From Flavobacterium solisilvae (GTDB lineage: Bacteria > Bacteroidota > Bacteroidia > Flavobacteriales > Flavobacteriaceae): a stretch of 58,596 bases of DNA. The position numbers were made by a program, and so were the translations under genes. How positions within the stretch are numbered: the stretch's first letter is position 1; each line of letters starts with the position of its first letter. Below, piece by piece: positions 44,934-54,012 of this stretch. Under the pieces are notes generated by a model. The model saw nothing but the letters and a program-made list of their open reading frames with translations, did no database searches and was not told where the DNA came from. The DNA lies in NCBI RefSeq assembly GCF_012911605.1, contig NZ_JAAMPT010000198.1, forward strand, positions 1 to 58,596, given 5' to 3'.

Positions 44934-46262
44934 TTATTTATTTCTCAAGGCATTTTTTGGAACTCTCAATAAAAGTAATAATCCAATTATAAAAAATAAT
45001 CCTAAAAAAACAATTGCATTTCGCATACTTCCAGTAATTTGATCGATTATACCATATATTGACATTCCTATAACTATTCCTATTTTTTCAGTTACGTCAT
45101 AAAAACTAAAAAAGGAAGCTGTATCTTTTGTTTCTGGTAACAATTTAGAATAGGTAGAACGAGCTAAAGATTGAATTCCTCCCATCACAAGTCCAACAAA
45201 AGCAGCAGTAGTATAAAAATGAATTGGTGTTTCAATAAAATAGGCAAAACCACATAAGATTGCCCAAAAAGTATTTAGAAAAATAAGTGTATTAATATTT
45301 CCATATTTTGCTGATGTTTTTGAGGTAAGATAAGCACCCAAAACAGCAACCAATTGTATCAATAAAATACTAATTATCAAACCAGTAGTTTTTTGACTTG
45401 GTGTTTCCCATGCCACTTCTGTTGCTCCAAAATAGGTAGCAACTAACATTACCGTTTGAACTGCCATGATGAAAACAAAATAACTATATAAGTATCTTTT
45501 TAATGCTAAATTTACCTGTAATTGTCTCCAAACCAATCTTAACTCATTGAAACCTTTAAAAATAAAATCCTTTGTAATGGTTACATTTTTTTTATTTCCT
45601 TTTGGTAAATAATAGTAAGTTATGTGACTAAATCCAATCCACCAAACTCCAACTGAAATGAACGAAATTCTCATCGCTTTCATACTTGCTTCGATTTCGG
45701 TTCCAGAAATTCCAAAGCTATGAGGAAACATTACCATTGCTAAATTTAAAATTAACAATAATGTACTTCCAAAATATCCCATTGAAAATCCTCGCGCACT
45801 CACTTTGTCTTGTTGTTCTGGAAAAGCGATATCAGGCAAATAGGAATTATAAAAAACCAAACTTGACCAAAAACCTATTAATCCTAGAAAATAAAAAGCA
45901 TAACTTAAGAATAATTGATTTAAATCAAACCAATATAAGCATATACAAGAAATTGCACCGAGATAACAAAAAAATCGGAGAAAAGCTTTTTTGTTCCCTA
46001 TATAATCGGCTATTCCTGATAAAATAGGCGAAAATAGTGCCACAATCAAAAAAGCGAATGCCGTTACAAAACTAATCATAGCAGTATCTTTACACTGCAT
46101 TCCAAAGACAGTTACATAATTTCTTCCGCTTTCCTTGAATATCATTTCATAAAAAATTGGAAATACCGCTGATGCTATAACTAAACTATAAACTGAATTT
46201 GCCCAATCATAGAAAGCCCATGCATTGAGCAATTTTGGATGACCTTTTGGTAAATCTGCCAT
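44934..46262 (-). CDS. MFS transporter of the UMF1/Atg22-like family
   Basis: This 442-aa protein has about twelve membrane helices. Its N-terminal signature KLLNAWAFYDWANSVYSLVIASAVFPIFYE and the internal FYNSYLPDIAF and GLVMGGIQSLARSTYSKLLPE define the UMF1 family, related to the vacuolar effluxer Atg22. Family members are thought to export amino acids or similar solutes, but bacterial substrates are unproven. It is flanked by the lipoprotein gene (34 bp gap, same strand) and separated from the M48 peptidase gene by a terminator. Confidence 0.9.
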   Translation of the reverse strand: MADLPKGHPKLLNAWAFYDWANSVYSLVIASAVFPIFYEMIFKESGRNYVTVFGMQCKDTAMISFVTAFAFLIVALFSPILSGIADYIGNKKAFLRFFCYLGAISCICLYWFDLNQLFLSYAFYFLGLIGFWSSLVFYNSYLPDIAFPEQQDKVSARGFSMGYFGSTLLLILNLAMVMFPHSFGISGTEIEASMKAMRISFISVGVWWIGFSHITYYYLPKGNKKNVTITKDFIFKGFNELRLVWRQLQVNLALKRYLYSYFVFIMAVQTVMLVATYFGATEVAWETPSQKTTGLIISILLIQLVAVLGAYLTSKTSAKYGNINTLIFLNTFWAILCGFAYFIETPIHFYTTAAFVGLVMGGIQSLARSTYSKLLPETKDTASFFSFYDVTEKIGIVIGMSIYGIIDQITGSMRNAIVFLGLFFIIGLLLLLRVPKNALRNK

Positions 46263-46282
46263 AAAACTATTTTTAAATAAAA

Positions 46283-46303
46283 AATCCCGAATTAATCGGG
46301 ATT
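46283..46303 (-). terminator. Intrinsic terminator of the M48 peptidase gene
   Basis: AATCCCGA and TCGGGATT form an 8-bp stem; in the minus direction it is followed by TTTT. Confidence 0.8.
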
Positions 46304-46332
46304 AAATATACTCTTTTTTTGGAATTATACTA

Positions 46333-47151
46333 TTATTTGAAAACTACTCCAAATTTAGCCGCTTCTGCTTTTGCTTTTGGTATTAATCGTTTCAAATTGG
46401 CAATTCTTGTTTCGTCTGATGGATGCGTACTCATAATTTCTGCTGGTTTTGCACCGTCTGAATTAGCCGACATTCTTTCCCAAAAAGCAACTGAAGTTTC
46501 TGGATTATAACCTGCAATTGCCATTAATGTCAATCCAATTTCATCAGCTTCTGTTTCATGACTTCTGCTAAATGGAAGCATTCCACCAACTTGAGTTCCA
46601 ATACCATAAGCTTGCATAACCAATGCTTGTGTTTCTGCACTTTTTCCGCCAACAGCAGCTTGAGCAACTCCTGCACCTAATTGCTGGACTAATCCAGCAC
46701 TCATACGTTGTTGACCATGATTGGCTAAAGCGTGAGCAACTTCATGTCCCATTACGGTTGCCATTCCAGCATCGTCTTTACATATTGGTAAGATACCTGA
46801 ATAGAAAACTATTTTTCCACCTGGCATACACCAAGCGTTTACTTCTTTACTATCAACCAATTTATATTCCCAGGCATAACCTTCAAGCTGACCATCAGTT
46901 CCACGAGATTTTAACAATTTCTCGGCAGCAGCTCTAATTTTCATTCCAACGTTTTCAACTCTTTTAGCATCAGCTGTACCAGTAATCACTTTATTGGTTT
47001 TTAAAAACTCTCCATACTGATTAAAAGAAGAAGCAAAAATTTCAGAATTTGGTACTAATGCCCAAGTTTTCTTTCCTGTTACTGGATTTGTTGCACACGA
47101 AAATGCTAAAAAAACAAGTAAACCAGCACTAAATAAAATTCCTTTTTTCAT
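46333..47151 (-). CDS. M48 family metallopeptidase, lipoprotein
   Basis: This 272-aa zinc peptidase is predicted to be anchored in the envelope: a signal peptide with lipobox FLAFSCATNP precedes the conserved PVTGKKTWALVPNSE. The zinc-binding motif HEVAHALANHG and the downstream ETEADEIGLTLMAIAGYNPE (third ligand Glu) are intact, and it ends with the THPSDETRIANLKRLIPKA segment typical of the LoiP/YcaL/BepA group. These proteases check or trim outer-membrane proteins. A -7-like box TAATTTTG lies at 47173-47180 (minus), so it may be expressed separately from the GH31 gene upstream. Confidence 0.94.
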   Translation of the reverse strand: MKKGILFSAGLLVFLAFSCATNPVTGKKTWALVPNSEIFASSFNQYGEFLKTNKVITGTADAKRVENVGMKIRAAAEKLLKSRGTDGQLEGYAWEYKLVDSKEVNAWCMPGGKIVFYSGILPICKDDAGMATVMGHEVAHALANHGQQRMSAGLVQQLGAGVAQAAVGGKSAETQALVMQAYGIGTQVGGMLPFSRSHETEADEIGLTLMAIAGYNPETSVAFWERMSANSDGAKPAEIMSTHPSDETRIANLKRLIPKAKAEAAKFGVVFK

Positions 47152-47186
47152 GATTAATAAAATTTATTCGTACAAAATTACACAAA

Positions 47187-49586
47187 TTATATACCAATTA
47201 TATGTAACTCTGAAAAATCTTTATCAATTATTAAGAAATTATCTCCGTTTAATTGAACCTGCTCTAATGTTACTTTTTCGTTATCAATTTCTATCTTTTT
47301 TACTTTAAAAGGTAAACCTTTCAAATTGATTTTAAATTTAGAATATGAAGTTTCAAAAGTTCCTTCTTTATGTTGCTGGATGATAATTTCTTTTTCTTTT
47401 CCGTTAAAAGTAAATGTACGCAATGAAAATCGTCCTTTATTGTAATCATAACCGTCTTGAGCATCTTCATAAACAGTTGATTTTTCTTTACCTAATTTAT
47501 AATAAACATCCAAAGTCAATTCGTCAAACTGCATTTCGCCAACATATTGTTGTACTGGATATTTTGGAATAATCGAACCTTCTTTTACAAAAACTGGAAT
47601 TTCATCAAATTTTGTACTAACCCAAAGTTCTCTTTTTCCTTCAACAAATTCATTTGTCCAATAGTTGTACCAATTTCCTTTTGGCAAATACATTCGTCGT
47701 CCTTGAGCATTTGGCTCAAGAATAGGACAAACTAATATTTGATTTCCAAAAATAAATTCGTCCGTTCTGTAATGGGTATGCATATCTTCTTGGTCAAAGT
47801 ATACCAAAGGTTTCAACATTGGCGTTCCGTCGTTTACATAATTCCAAAACATCGTATATAAATAAGGTAACAATTGGTATCGCAATTCCACAAATTTTCT
47901 TGTGATATCAATTACTTCTGTTCCAAATGACCACGGTTCTTGTTCGCCATGATCACCAGATGAATGCGTTCTGCAAAACGGATGAAAAACACCTAATTGT
48001 ATCCATCTTGCATATAATTCACCCGAAGGTTGTTCTGCAAAACCACCAATATCTGAACCGGTGAAACCCATTCCCGACATCGACATTCGTTGCATTTGAA
48101 TATTCGCAATCCATAAATGTTCCCAACTTGCCACATTATCGCCTGTCCAAGACGAAGTATAACGTTGTGCACCAGAATAAGCCGAACGCGTAATGATAAA
48201 TGGACGTTTTGGATAAGCAAATCGCTTCACGCCTTCATAAGTGGCGCGCGCCATTTGTGTTCCATAAATATTGTGTGCTTTTCTATGACTGCAAGGATTT
48301 CCATCATAATCATGACGAACATCTGGCGGAAATGTTTTCCCTGGAACTTCCATAACAGCAGGTTCGTTCATATCGTTCCAAACGCCTTTTACTCCTATTT
48401 CTGAAATTAATTCTTTGAATAATCCAGCCCACCATTCGCGAACTGCTGGATTGGTATAATCGGGAAAATTACATTCGCCAGGCCAAACTTTTCCTTTCAT
48501 ATATGGACCATCGGCACGTTTACAGAAATAATCATTTTCTAATGCTTCTTTGTAAACCCAATAATCTTTGTCGATTTTTATTCCTGGATCGATAATTACG
48601 ACAGTTTTAAATCCGTCTTTTGCCAATTCGGCAACCATACGTTTTGGATCGGGAAAATACTCTTTGTTCCAAGTGAAACAGCGAAAACCATCCATATAAT
48701 CAATATCCAAATAAATTCCGTCGCAAGGAATTTTTAATTCTCTAAATTTACTGGTAATTTCTTTAACCTTACTTTCAGGATAATAACTCCATTTACATTG
48801 ATGATAACCTAATGTCCACATTGGCGGTAATTCTGGTTTTCCTGTCAAATGTGTATACGTTGTCACCACGTCACTCATTTTTGGTCCATAGAAAAAGTAG
48901 TAATTCATTTCGCCACCTTCAGCCCAAAAACTGGTTACATTTCTTCTTTCGTGACAAAAGTCAAAAAAAGTTTTAAACGTATTGTCAAAGAAAACTCCAT
49001 AGGATTTGTTGTGATGTAAACCTATATAAAACGGAACAACTTTGTATAACGGTTCTTGGTCTTTGTGAAAAGCATATTGATCCATTGCCCAATTTTCTAC
49101 TCTTCGACCTTTTAAATTCAAATGAGAAGCTTTGTCGCCCAATCCATAGAAACTTTCGCCGTCTTTTGACTGCTTACTCATTTTTACAATGTTTCCACCA
49201 TGTTCATAATATTCTTCCCAATGAAAACCTAATTCATCTTCAAGAATTGGAAAACCATCGATGTCAAAAATTCCGACTTTAGCATCATTTTTATTGATTT
49301 TACAAAACACTTTGCTGGTTTTAATCATGTAAAAAGTGCTTTCTTCAATTACATCCAATTGGTTATAACCATGCGATTGTGTTTTATCGATTGCATAAGA
49401 GAAATCTTTGCTAAAATAACCTTTTGTTGTATATCTAAAACGGATAAGACTATCGCGGAGAATGGTAATTTTTAAGATTACGTTGTTTTCGGTATAAAAA
49501 AAGATACTATCAACATCTTGCTCAAATGATATAATTCTTGATGGATATTGATCGCCTTTATGTTCTAGTTCTGTATTGGTAATCAT
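47187..49586 (-). CDS. Glycoside hydrolase family 31 alpha-glucosidase
   Basis: This is a 799-aa GH31 enzyme. It has an N-terminal galactose-mutarotase-like domain (about 40-230) and a (beta/alpha)8 core containing PCDGIYLDIDYMDGFRCFTW. The nucleophile Asp is in GVWNDMNEPAV, and the acid/base region is RYTSSWTGDNVASWEHL. C-terminal beta domains follow. It should release glucose from alpha-glucan ends or maltose. No signal peptide is seen, so it is probably cytoplasmic. It is the last gene of the glucan operon, separated from glgB by 185 bp that contain a terminator and a possible own promoter (TAAATTTG at 49609-49616, minus). Confidence 0.94.
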   Translation of the reverse strand: MITNTELEHKGDQYPSRIISFEQDVDSIFFYTENNVILKITILRDSLIRFRYTTKGYFSKDFSYAIDKTQSHGYNQLDVIEESTFYMIKTSKVFCKINKNDAKVGIFDIDGFPILEDELGFHWEEYYEHGGNIVKMSKQSKDGESFYGLGDKASHLNLKGRRVENWAMDQYAFHKDQEPLYKVVPFYIGLHHNKSYGVFFDNTFKTFFDFCHERRNVTSFWAEGGEMNYYFFYGPKMSDVVTTYTHLTGKPELPPMWTLGYHQCKWSYYPESKVKEITSKFRELKIPCDGIYLDIDYMDGFRCFTWNKEYFPDPKRMVAELAKDGFKTVVIIDPGIKIDKDYWVYKEALENDYFCKRADGPYMKGKVWPGECNFPDYTNPAVREWWAGLFKELISEIGVKGVWNDMNEPAVMEVPGKTFPPDVRHDYDGNPCSHRKAHNIYGTQMARATYEGVKRFAYPKRPFIITRSAYSGAQRYTSSWTGDNVASWEHLWIANIQMQRMSMSGMGFTGSDIGGFAEQPSGELYARWIQLGVFHPFCRTHSSGDHGEQEPWSFGTEVIDITRKFVELRYQLLPYLYTMFWNYVNDGTPMLKPLVYFDQEDMHTHYRTDEFIFGNQILVCPILEPNAQGRRMYLPKGNWYNYWTNEFVEGKRELWVSTKFDEIPVFVKEGSIIPKYPVQQYVGEMQFDELTLDVYYKLGKEKSTVYEDAQDGYDYNKGRFSLRTFTFNGKEKEIIIQQHKEGTFETSYSKFKINLKGLPFKVKKIEIDNEKVTLEQVQLNGDNFLIIDKDFSELHIIGI

Positions 49587-49693
49587 AATTGATTTTTTGT
49601 GTAAGTGCCAAATTTACAAAGTTGATAATGAAATTTTTAAATCAAAACAAAGTAGTTTTTAACTACAACGTTTGCGATTGAGTATAAAGTAAA

Positions 49694-49757
49694 AACCATT
49701 AAGAAGTTAAGGTTCATTAAGCATCAAACGCCTAATTTTCTATATTTCTTAATGGTT
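49694..49757 (-). terminator. 12-bp inverted repeat, likely glgB terminator
   Basis: AACCATTAAGAA (49694-49705) is perfectly complementary to TTCTTAATGGTT (49746-49757). In the minus direction the stem is followed by TTTTTAC. The loop repeats part of the same words (TTAAGGTTCATTAAG), so this may also be an interspersed repeat. Confidence 0.65.
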
Positions 49758-49771
49758 ATTTTTTATAAAAA

Positions 49772-51676
49772 TTACGATATTTTGAAAACCGTAACTCCTA
49801 ATGGTGGAAGAACAATTTCTGCCGAATAGTCTTTCCAGTTCCAAGGCGTTTTGTCAATGTTTATGGCTTTAGAATTAGTAACTCCGCTTCCGCCATATTC
49901 CACTTTATCCGAGTTGAAAATTTCGGTTAGTTTACCTTTGGTAGTCAGACCAATTCGGTAATTTGTTCTTACCACTGGCGTGAAATTACAAACCACAATT
50001 ATATTTTCTTTTTCATCGTTTCCTTTTCTGATGTAACTCAAAACCGCATTTTCAGCATCCGAATAATTAATCCATTCAAAACCATCAACATGGAACTGTT
50101 TTTCATACATCGCAGGATTGTTTTTGTATAACGCATTCAAATCAGTGATGCATTTTTTAATGCCGTCGTGATAACCAAATTGTAACAAATGCCAATCTAA
50201 ACTTCCTTCAAAATTCCACTCGGCACTTTGACCAAATTCAGCACCTTGAAACAATAATTTTCCCCCAGGATGCGTAAACATATAACCATACAACAATCTA
50301 AGATTAGCAAATCGCTGCCATTCATCGCCTGGCATTCTGCCAAGAATAGAATGCTTTCCATAAACAACTTCGTCATGCGACAACGGCAACATAAAGTTCT
50401 CCGTAAACGCATACGTCATCGAAAACGTCAAATCATTTTGATGAAAACGTCTGTAAATGGGTTCTTTCTTAAAATATTGCAACGTGTCGTGCATCCAACC
50501 CATCATCCATTTCATTCCAAAGCCCAAACCACCCAAAAATGTTGGTCGGGAAACCATTGGAAAGCTCGTACTTTCTTCCGCTATGGTTTGCACATCTGGG
50601 AAATTAGTATAAACCGCTTCATTAAAATCTTTCAAGAAACTGATTGTGTCTAGGTTTTCTCTTCCGCCATAAATGTTCGGCTCCCATTCGCCGTCTTTTC
50701 TCGAATAATCCAAATACAACATACTTGCCACAGCATCCACTCGAAGTCCATCAACATGGTATTGCTGCAACCAAAATATCGCATTACTTATCAAAAACGA
50801 ACGCACTTCATTGCGTCCATAGTTAAACACTAAACTCTTCCAATCGGGATGAAAACCTTTTCGTCTGTCTGGATGTTCGTAGAGATTTGAACCATCAAAA
50901 AAGCCCAAACCATGCGCATCTTCTGGAAAATGCGACGGAACCCAATCCAAAATCACTCCAATTCCTGCTTGGTGCAATTTATCCACCAAAACCATAAAAT
51001 CCTGTGGCTTTCCAAATCGAGACGTTGGCGCAAAATAACCCACCAACTGATAACCCCAAGACGGATCATACGGATATTCCATCACAGGCATAAATTCCAC
51101 ATGCGTAAAACCCGTTTCTTTAACATAAGCAACCAATTGGTCAGCCAGTTCCAAATACGTCAAAAACTTGCCTTCAGCATTGCGTCGCCACGAACCTAAA
51201 TGCACTTCATACACCGAAAAAGGTTTATCCAAACCGTTTTTATCCTTTCGGCTGTCCATCCATTTTTTGTCTTTCCACTTATAGTCCAAATCCCAAATAA
51301 CAGAAGCCGTTTGTGGCGGATGTTCACAATACAGTGCAAAAGGATCGGCTTTTTCAGTGATAATTCCGTTGTTGTTGGACTGGATTTTATATTTATACGT
51401 TGTGCCTTTGTCCACGCCAGGAATAAAACCTTCCCAAATGCCCGAACCATCCCAACGAACGTTCAACTGATGTTCGCCTTGTATCCAATAATTAAAATCG
51501 CCCACCACCGAAACCGATCGTGCCGCTGGTGCCCAAACCGCAAAATAAACACCTTTCACGCCATTCACCTCCATCAAATGCGCGCCTAGTTTTTCATATA
51601 ATTTAAAATGCTTTCCCGCTTTGAATAAATCAATATCAAAATCAGTGAAAAGCGAATGTGGTTGTACTTGGTTCAT
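49772..51676 (-). CDS. glgB: 1,4-alpha-glucan branching enzyme
   Basis: This enzyme makes alpha-1,6 branches in glycogen. The 634-aa protein has a CBM48 domain (about 20-125, GVYFAVWAPAARSVSVVGDFN) and a GH13 barrel with VEFMPVMEYPYDPSWGYQ, the nucleophile Asp in DGLRVDAVASMLYLDY, the acid Glu in TIAEEST and the transition-state Asp in LPLSHDEVVYGK. It ends with an all-beta domain. In this operon it acts on linear chains made by GlgE. It is separated from the maltokinase gene by about 700 bp of repeats and the GIY-YIG gene. Confidence 0.97.
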   Translation of the reverse strand: MNQVQPHSLFTDFDIDLFKAGKHFKLYEKLGAHLMEVNGVKGVYFAVWAPAARSVSVVGDFNYWIQGEHQLNVRWDGSGIWEGFIPGVDKGTTYKYKIQSNNNGIITEKADPFALYCEHPPQTASVIWDLDYKWKDKKWMDSRKDKNGLDKPFSVYEVHLGSWRRNAEGKFLTYLELADQLVAYVKETGFTHVEFMPVMEYPYDPSWGYQLVGYFAPTSRFGKPQDFMVLVDKLHQAGIGVILDWVPSHFPEDAHGLGFFDGSNLYEHPDRRKGFHPDWKSLVFNYGRNEVRSFLISNAIFWLQQYHVDGLRVDAVASMLYLDYSRKDGEWEPNIYGGRENLDTISFLKDFNEAVYTNFPDVQTIAEESTSFPMVSRPTFLGGLGFGMKWMMGWMHDTLQYFKKEPIYRRFHQNDLTFSMTYAFTENFMLPLSHDEVVYGKHSILGRMPGDEWQRFANLRLLYGYMFTHPGGKLLFQGAEFGQSAEWNFEGSLDWHLLQFGYHDGIKKCITDLNALYKNNPAMYEKQFHVDGFEWINYSDAENAVLSYIRKGNDEKENIIVVCNFTPVVRTNYRIGLTTKGKLTEIFNSDKVEYGGSGVTNSKAINIDKTPWNWKDYSAEIVLPPLGVTVFKIS

Positions 51677-51680
51677 GTTT

Positions 51681-51707
51681 TATGTCATTGCGAGGAACGA
51701 AAAATTT
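51681..51707 (+). repeat. Short interspersed word beside glgB start
   Basis: TGTCATTGCGAGGAACGA resembles the outer words of other genome-wide Flavobacterium palindromic repeats. It lies within 10 bp of the glgB start. Only one copy is seen here. Confidence 0.35.
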
Positions 51708-51771
51708 CATTCACTCATTACTATTTTATTTTTACCGCGAATTCGCGAATTTTATTTCCCTTTATTTGTTT

Positions 51772-51864
51772 GCCCTTCGACTGCGCTCAGGGTGACAAAC
51801 CCTAATAAAAAAGAACAAATGTTCCATTGACTACATTCTGTCACCCTGAGCGCAGTCGAAGGGC
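51772..51864. repeat. Perfect 26-bp inverted repeat, left boundary of GIY-YIG cassette
   Basis: The arm 51772-51797 (GCCCTTCGACTGCGCTCAGG...) is exactly complementary to 51839-51864, with a 41-bp loop. The same arm sequence recurs at 52257-52347. Confidence 0.93.
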
Positions 51865-51914
51865 TATTCCATTTTTTACTCATTCATACTTACAGTAATG
51901 AAAGAGCAAAACAA

Positions 51915-52226
51915 CTATGGTTTATATTTATGATGCGTTGCATTCCTACACTCCGCCAAAGTCTCAATCATATCAAAATCTCCTTTTATCAAAGCTTCTT
52001 TCTTAGCTTTCGACCATTTCTTTAATTTCTTCTCAAAATAAATCGCCTGATTAGGTTCTGTAAAATCCTGATACCATTCCAATACAACTGGTCTTCTTTT
52101 AAAAGTATAAGCATCAGGCAGTTTTCCATCATTATGTTCATTTACTCTTCGTTCCAAATCATTTGTAATTCCTGTATAAAGAGAATTATCGCTGCATCGC
52201 AAAATGTAAACATAATAAAATTTCAT
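51915..52226 (-). CDS. GIY-YIG nuclease family protein (URI type)
   Basis: This 103-aa protein has the single-domain GIY-YIG fold: VYI (6-8) and YTG (17-19) stand for the two eponymous motifs. The catalytic Arg lies in LERRVNEHN (about 26), and the metal-binding Glu in YFEKKLKKWSKAKKEALI (E65). Such URI/YhbQ-like proteins can nick DNA, but their role is mostly unknown. The ATG at 52226 starts the domain; the frame continues upstream only because it reads through an inverted repeat. The gene is flanked on both sides by copies of the same inverted-repeat family and sits inside the glucan operon. Confidence 0.93.
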   Translation of the reverse strand: MKFYYVYILRCSDNSLYTGITNDLERRVNEHNDGKLPDAYTFKRRPVVLEWYQDFTEPNQAIYFEKKLKKWSKAKKEALIKGDFDMIETLAECRNATHHKYKP

Positions 52227-52256
52227 AACTTTTTTTTTTATGTTCTTCGTTTGCTT

Positions 52257-52347
52257 CCCTTCGACTGCGCTCAGGGTGACAAATAGTGCTAAAAAGGACA
52301 AATATTGTACAATTCTACATTCTGTCACACCGAGCGCAGTCGAGGTG
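52257..52347. repeat. Imperfect 25-bp inverted repeat, right boundary of GIY-YIG cassette
   Basis: The arm 52257-52281 (CCCTTCGACTGCGCTCAGGG...) matches the arm at 51773-51797 exactly. Its partner at 52323-52347 (TGTCACACCGAGCGCAGTCG...) has a few mismatches. The loop is 41 bp, as in the other copy. Confidence 0.9.
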
Positions 52348-52371
52348 CCACAAAATACAACTCCCAATTCT

Positions 52372-53994
52372 CTAATACTTCATTATACTTTGAATACCTC
52401 GCAACGGAATAACCGCCCAACGTGGTCGAGAGTTCAACTCATAGCCCAACTCATAGACCGCTTTTTCCAGCAAACAATATTTGAGTAAAAACTCAATTTC
52501 GTGGCTATAACCAATATTCAAATTCCCCGATTGTGCTTTCTCAATATAGGTTTCCAAAAATGCGCCAACGAAATAATTGAACAATATTTCGGCAGTTTTA
52601 AAAAGTTGCTCTTGCTCAAACGGATATTTGTCTTTGTTGTTGAAAATCGTAGCATAAATGGCGTAATGAAACGAGCGAAACAATCCTGCAACATCTTTCA
52701 ACGGCGGTTGTTTTACCTTTCTATCGCGAATGGTACTTTCGGGTTCACCTTCAAAATCAAGCAGATAGAAATCATCGCCATTGACCAAAATTTGTCCCAA
52801 ATGATAATCGCCATGAATTCGAATGCGTTCCGATTTCATTTTTGTCCAATCGAAATCGACAAAATGTTTACGAACGATTTTTTTATTTTCCATAAACTGA
52901 TGCGCCAATTCGAGTGCCAATCCGTCGAGTTTGTGCAAACTATTCTCAATAATATTCAGTCTATTTTGAAATTGATAAAGCATTCGGTTTTTCAACCAAA
53001 CGGTATAATCGCCATTGTAAGTTGTTGGTGTAAAAGCCGTATCGTGAATGTCGCCACCAAGTGCAATGTGCATTTCGGCAGTTCGTTTGGCTAAGGTTTG
53101 CAGTCGAAGAAACAAACTCAATCCAACCCAATCAATAATTTCAGGCGGAATTTCGTTGATTTTCATTCGCTTGAACAATGGAATATCGGGTAATTTGTCA
53201 ATTTTTATCTTCTTTGTCTTCAAATTCATGAAAACACCATCGATTTCTTCGAGCATAAATTTCCACGCATCGCCTTGATTTGGAACTAATTCTTGCATTA
53301 ATCCCAGTGTAATATTTCCTTCGGGCAAAGCCAAATTGATACTTCCAGTATAAGCAGGCGAACTTTTGAAATGCATTCGTTCGGTTAAAAATCGACTGAT
53401 TTCATAATCAGGATTGGTGCTGACATAAATTCGTCGGAAAATCTTCAGCACAAAAGCATCATTATAAATTATAGACGTATTGCTTTGTTCCAAGCCCATG
53501 AATTTGGATGACTTATATTCTTTGTCGTCAAATTTGGAACCTTTATGAAAGACTAATTTCAATTCAGGATTTTCTTTTGCCTGAACAATATTATCAAACA
53601 ACAATTTCCTAAAATCTTCCTGATGTAAAGCATCAACCAAATATCCTTTTTGATTTCCTAACTGAATAGGAGCAATAATAGTATTAGTATCCAATTCTTC
53701 TTCCGCCATAAATGCCAACGGCATGAAATAATGCTGATAAAAAGCTTCTTTGAAATTGACTTCCAAAAGTACGCCGTAATAGGTGTTTTTCTTCGAAGTA
53801 ATTTTAAAATGGTCAACAACTTCGATGTATTTTAACGTACTCGCTTTTCCGCCATACCAACGTTTATTGATGATATAATTCTCTAAAATATCAGAAGAAA
53901 AGACTTTAATAAACTCTTCATCTTCTAAGGCATTTTTCCAATCTGTTTTGAAAACAAAAGGTGTGGCAAAAGTTTCCTGATTTAAATTTTCCAT
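52372..53994 (-). CDS. Maltokinase-like protein
   Basis: This 540-aa protein resembles maltokinase (Mak/Pep2), which phosphorylates maltose to maltose-1-phosphate, the donor for GlgE. The N-terminal cap starts with NYIINKRWYGGKASTLKYIEV, where RWY.GK is the maltokinase signature. The kinase-like C-terminal lobe has IRIHGDYHLGQILVNGDDFYLLDFEGEP, holding the catalytic Asp and the metal-binding DFE. It lies 18 bp after glgE on the same strand, so they are co-transcribed. There is no fused trehalose synthase domain, unlike many homologues. Confidence 0.92.
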   Translation of the reverse strand: MENLNQETFATPFVFKTDWKNALEDEEFIKVFSSDILENYIINKRWYGGKASTLKYIEVVDHFKITSKKNTYYGVLLEVNFKEAFYQHYFMPLAFMAEEELDTNTIIAPIQLGNQKGYLVDALHQEDFRKLLFDNIVQAKENPELKLVFHKGSKFDDKEYKSSKFMGLEQSNTSIIYNDAFVLKIFRRIYVSTNPDYEISRFLTERMHFKSSPAYTGSINLALPEGNITLGLMQELVPNQGDAWKFMLEEIDGVFMNLKTKKIKIDKLPDIPLFKRMKINEIPPEIIDWVGLSLFLRLQTLAKRTAEMHIALGGDIHDTAFTPTTYNGDYTVWLKNRMLYQFQNRLNIIENSLHKLDGLALELAHQFMENKKIVRKHFVDFDWTKMKSERIRIHGDYHLGQILVNGDDFYLLDFEGEPESTIRDRKVKQPPLKDVAGLFRSFHYAIYATIFNNKDKYPFEQEQLFKTAEILFNYFVGAFLETYIEKAQSGNLNIGYSHEIEFLLKYCLLEKAVYELGYELNSRPRWAVIPLRGIQSIMKY

Positions 53995-54012
53995 GTTAAT
54001 TATGGATTTATG

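Noticed and set aside
50270..51589. Several plus-strand ORFs of 60-130 aa opposite glgB
   Set aside because: All are antisense to an intact GH13 enzyme gene, without starts in good context and with no recognisable domain.
52227..52367. Upstream extension of the GIY-YIG reading frame
   Set aside because: It is translation through the inverted repeat at 52257-52347; the domain starts exactly at the ATG at 52226.
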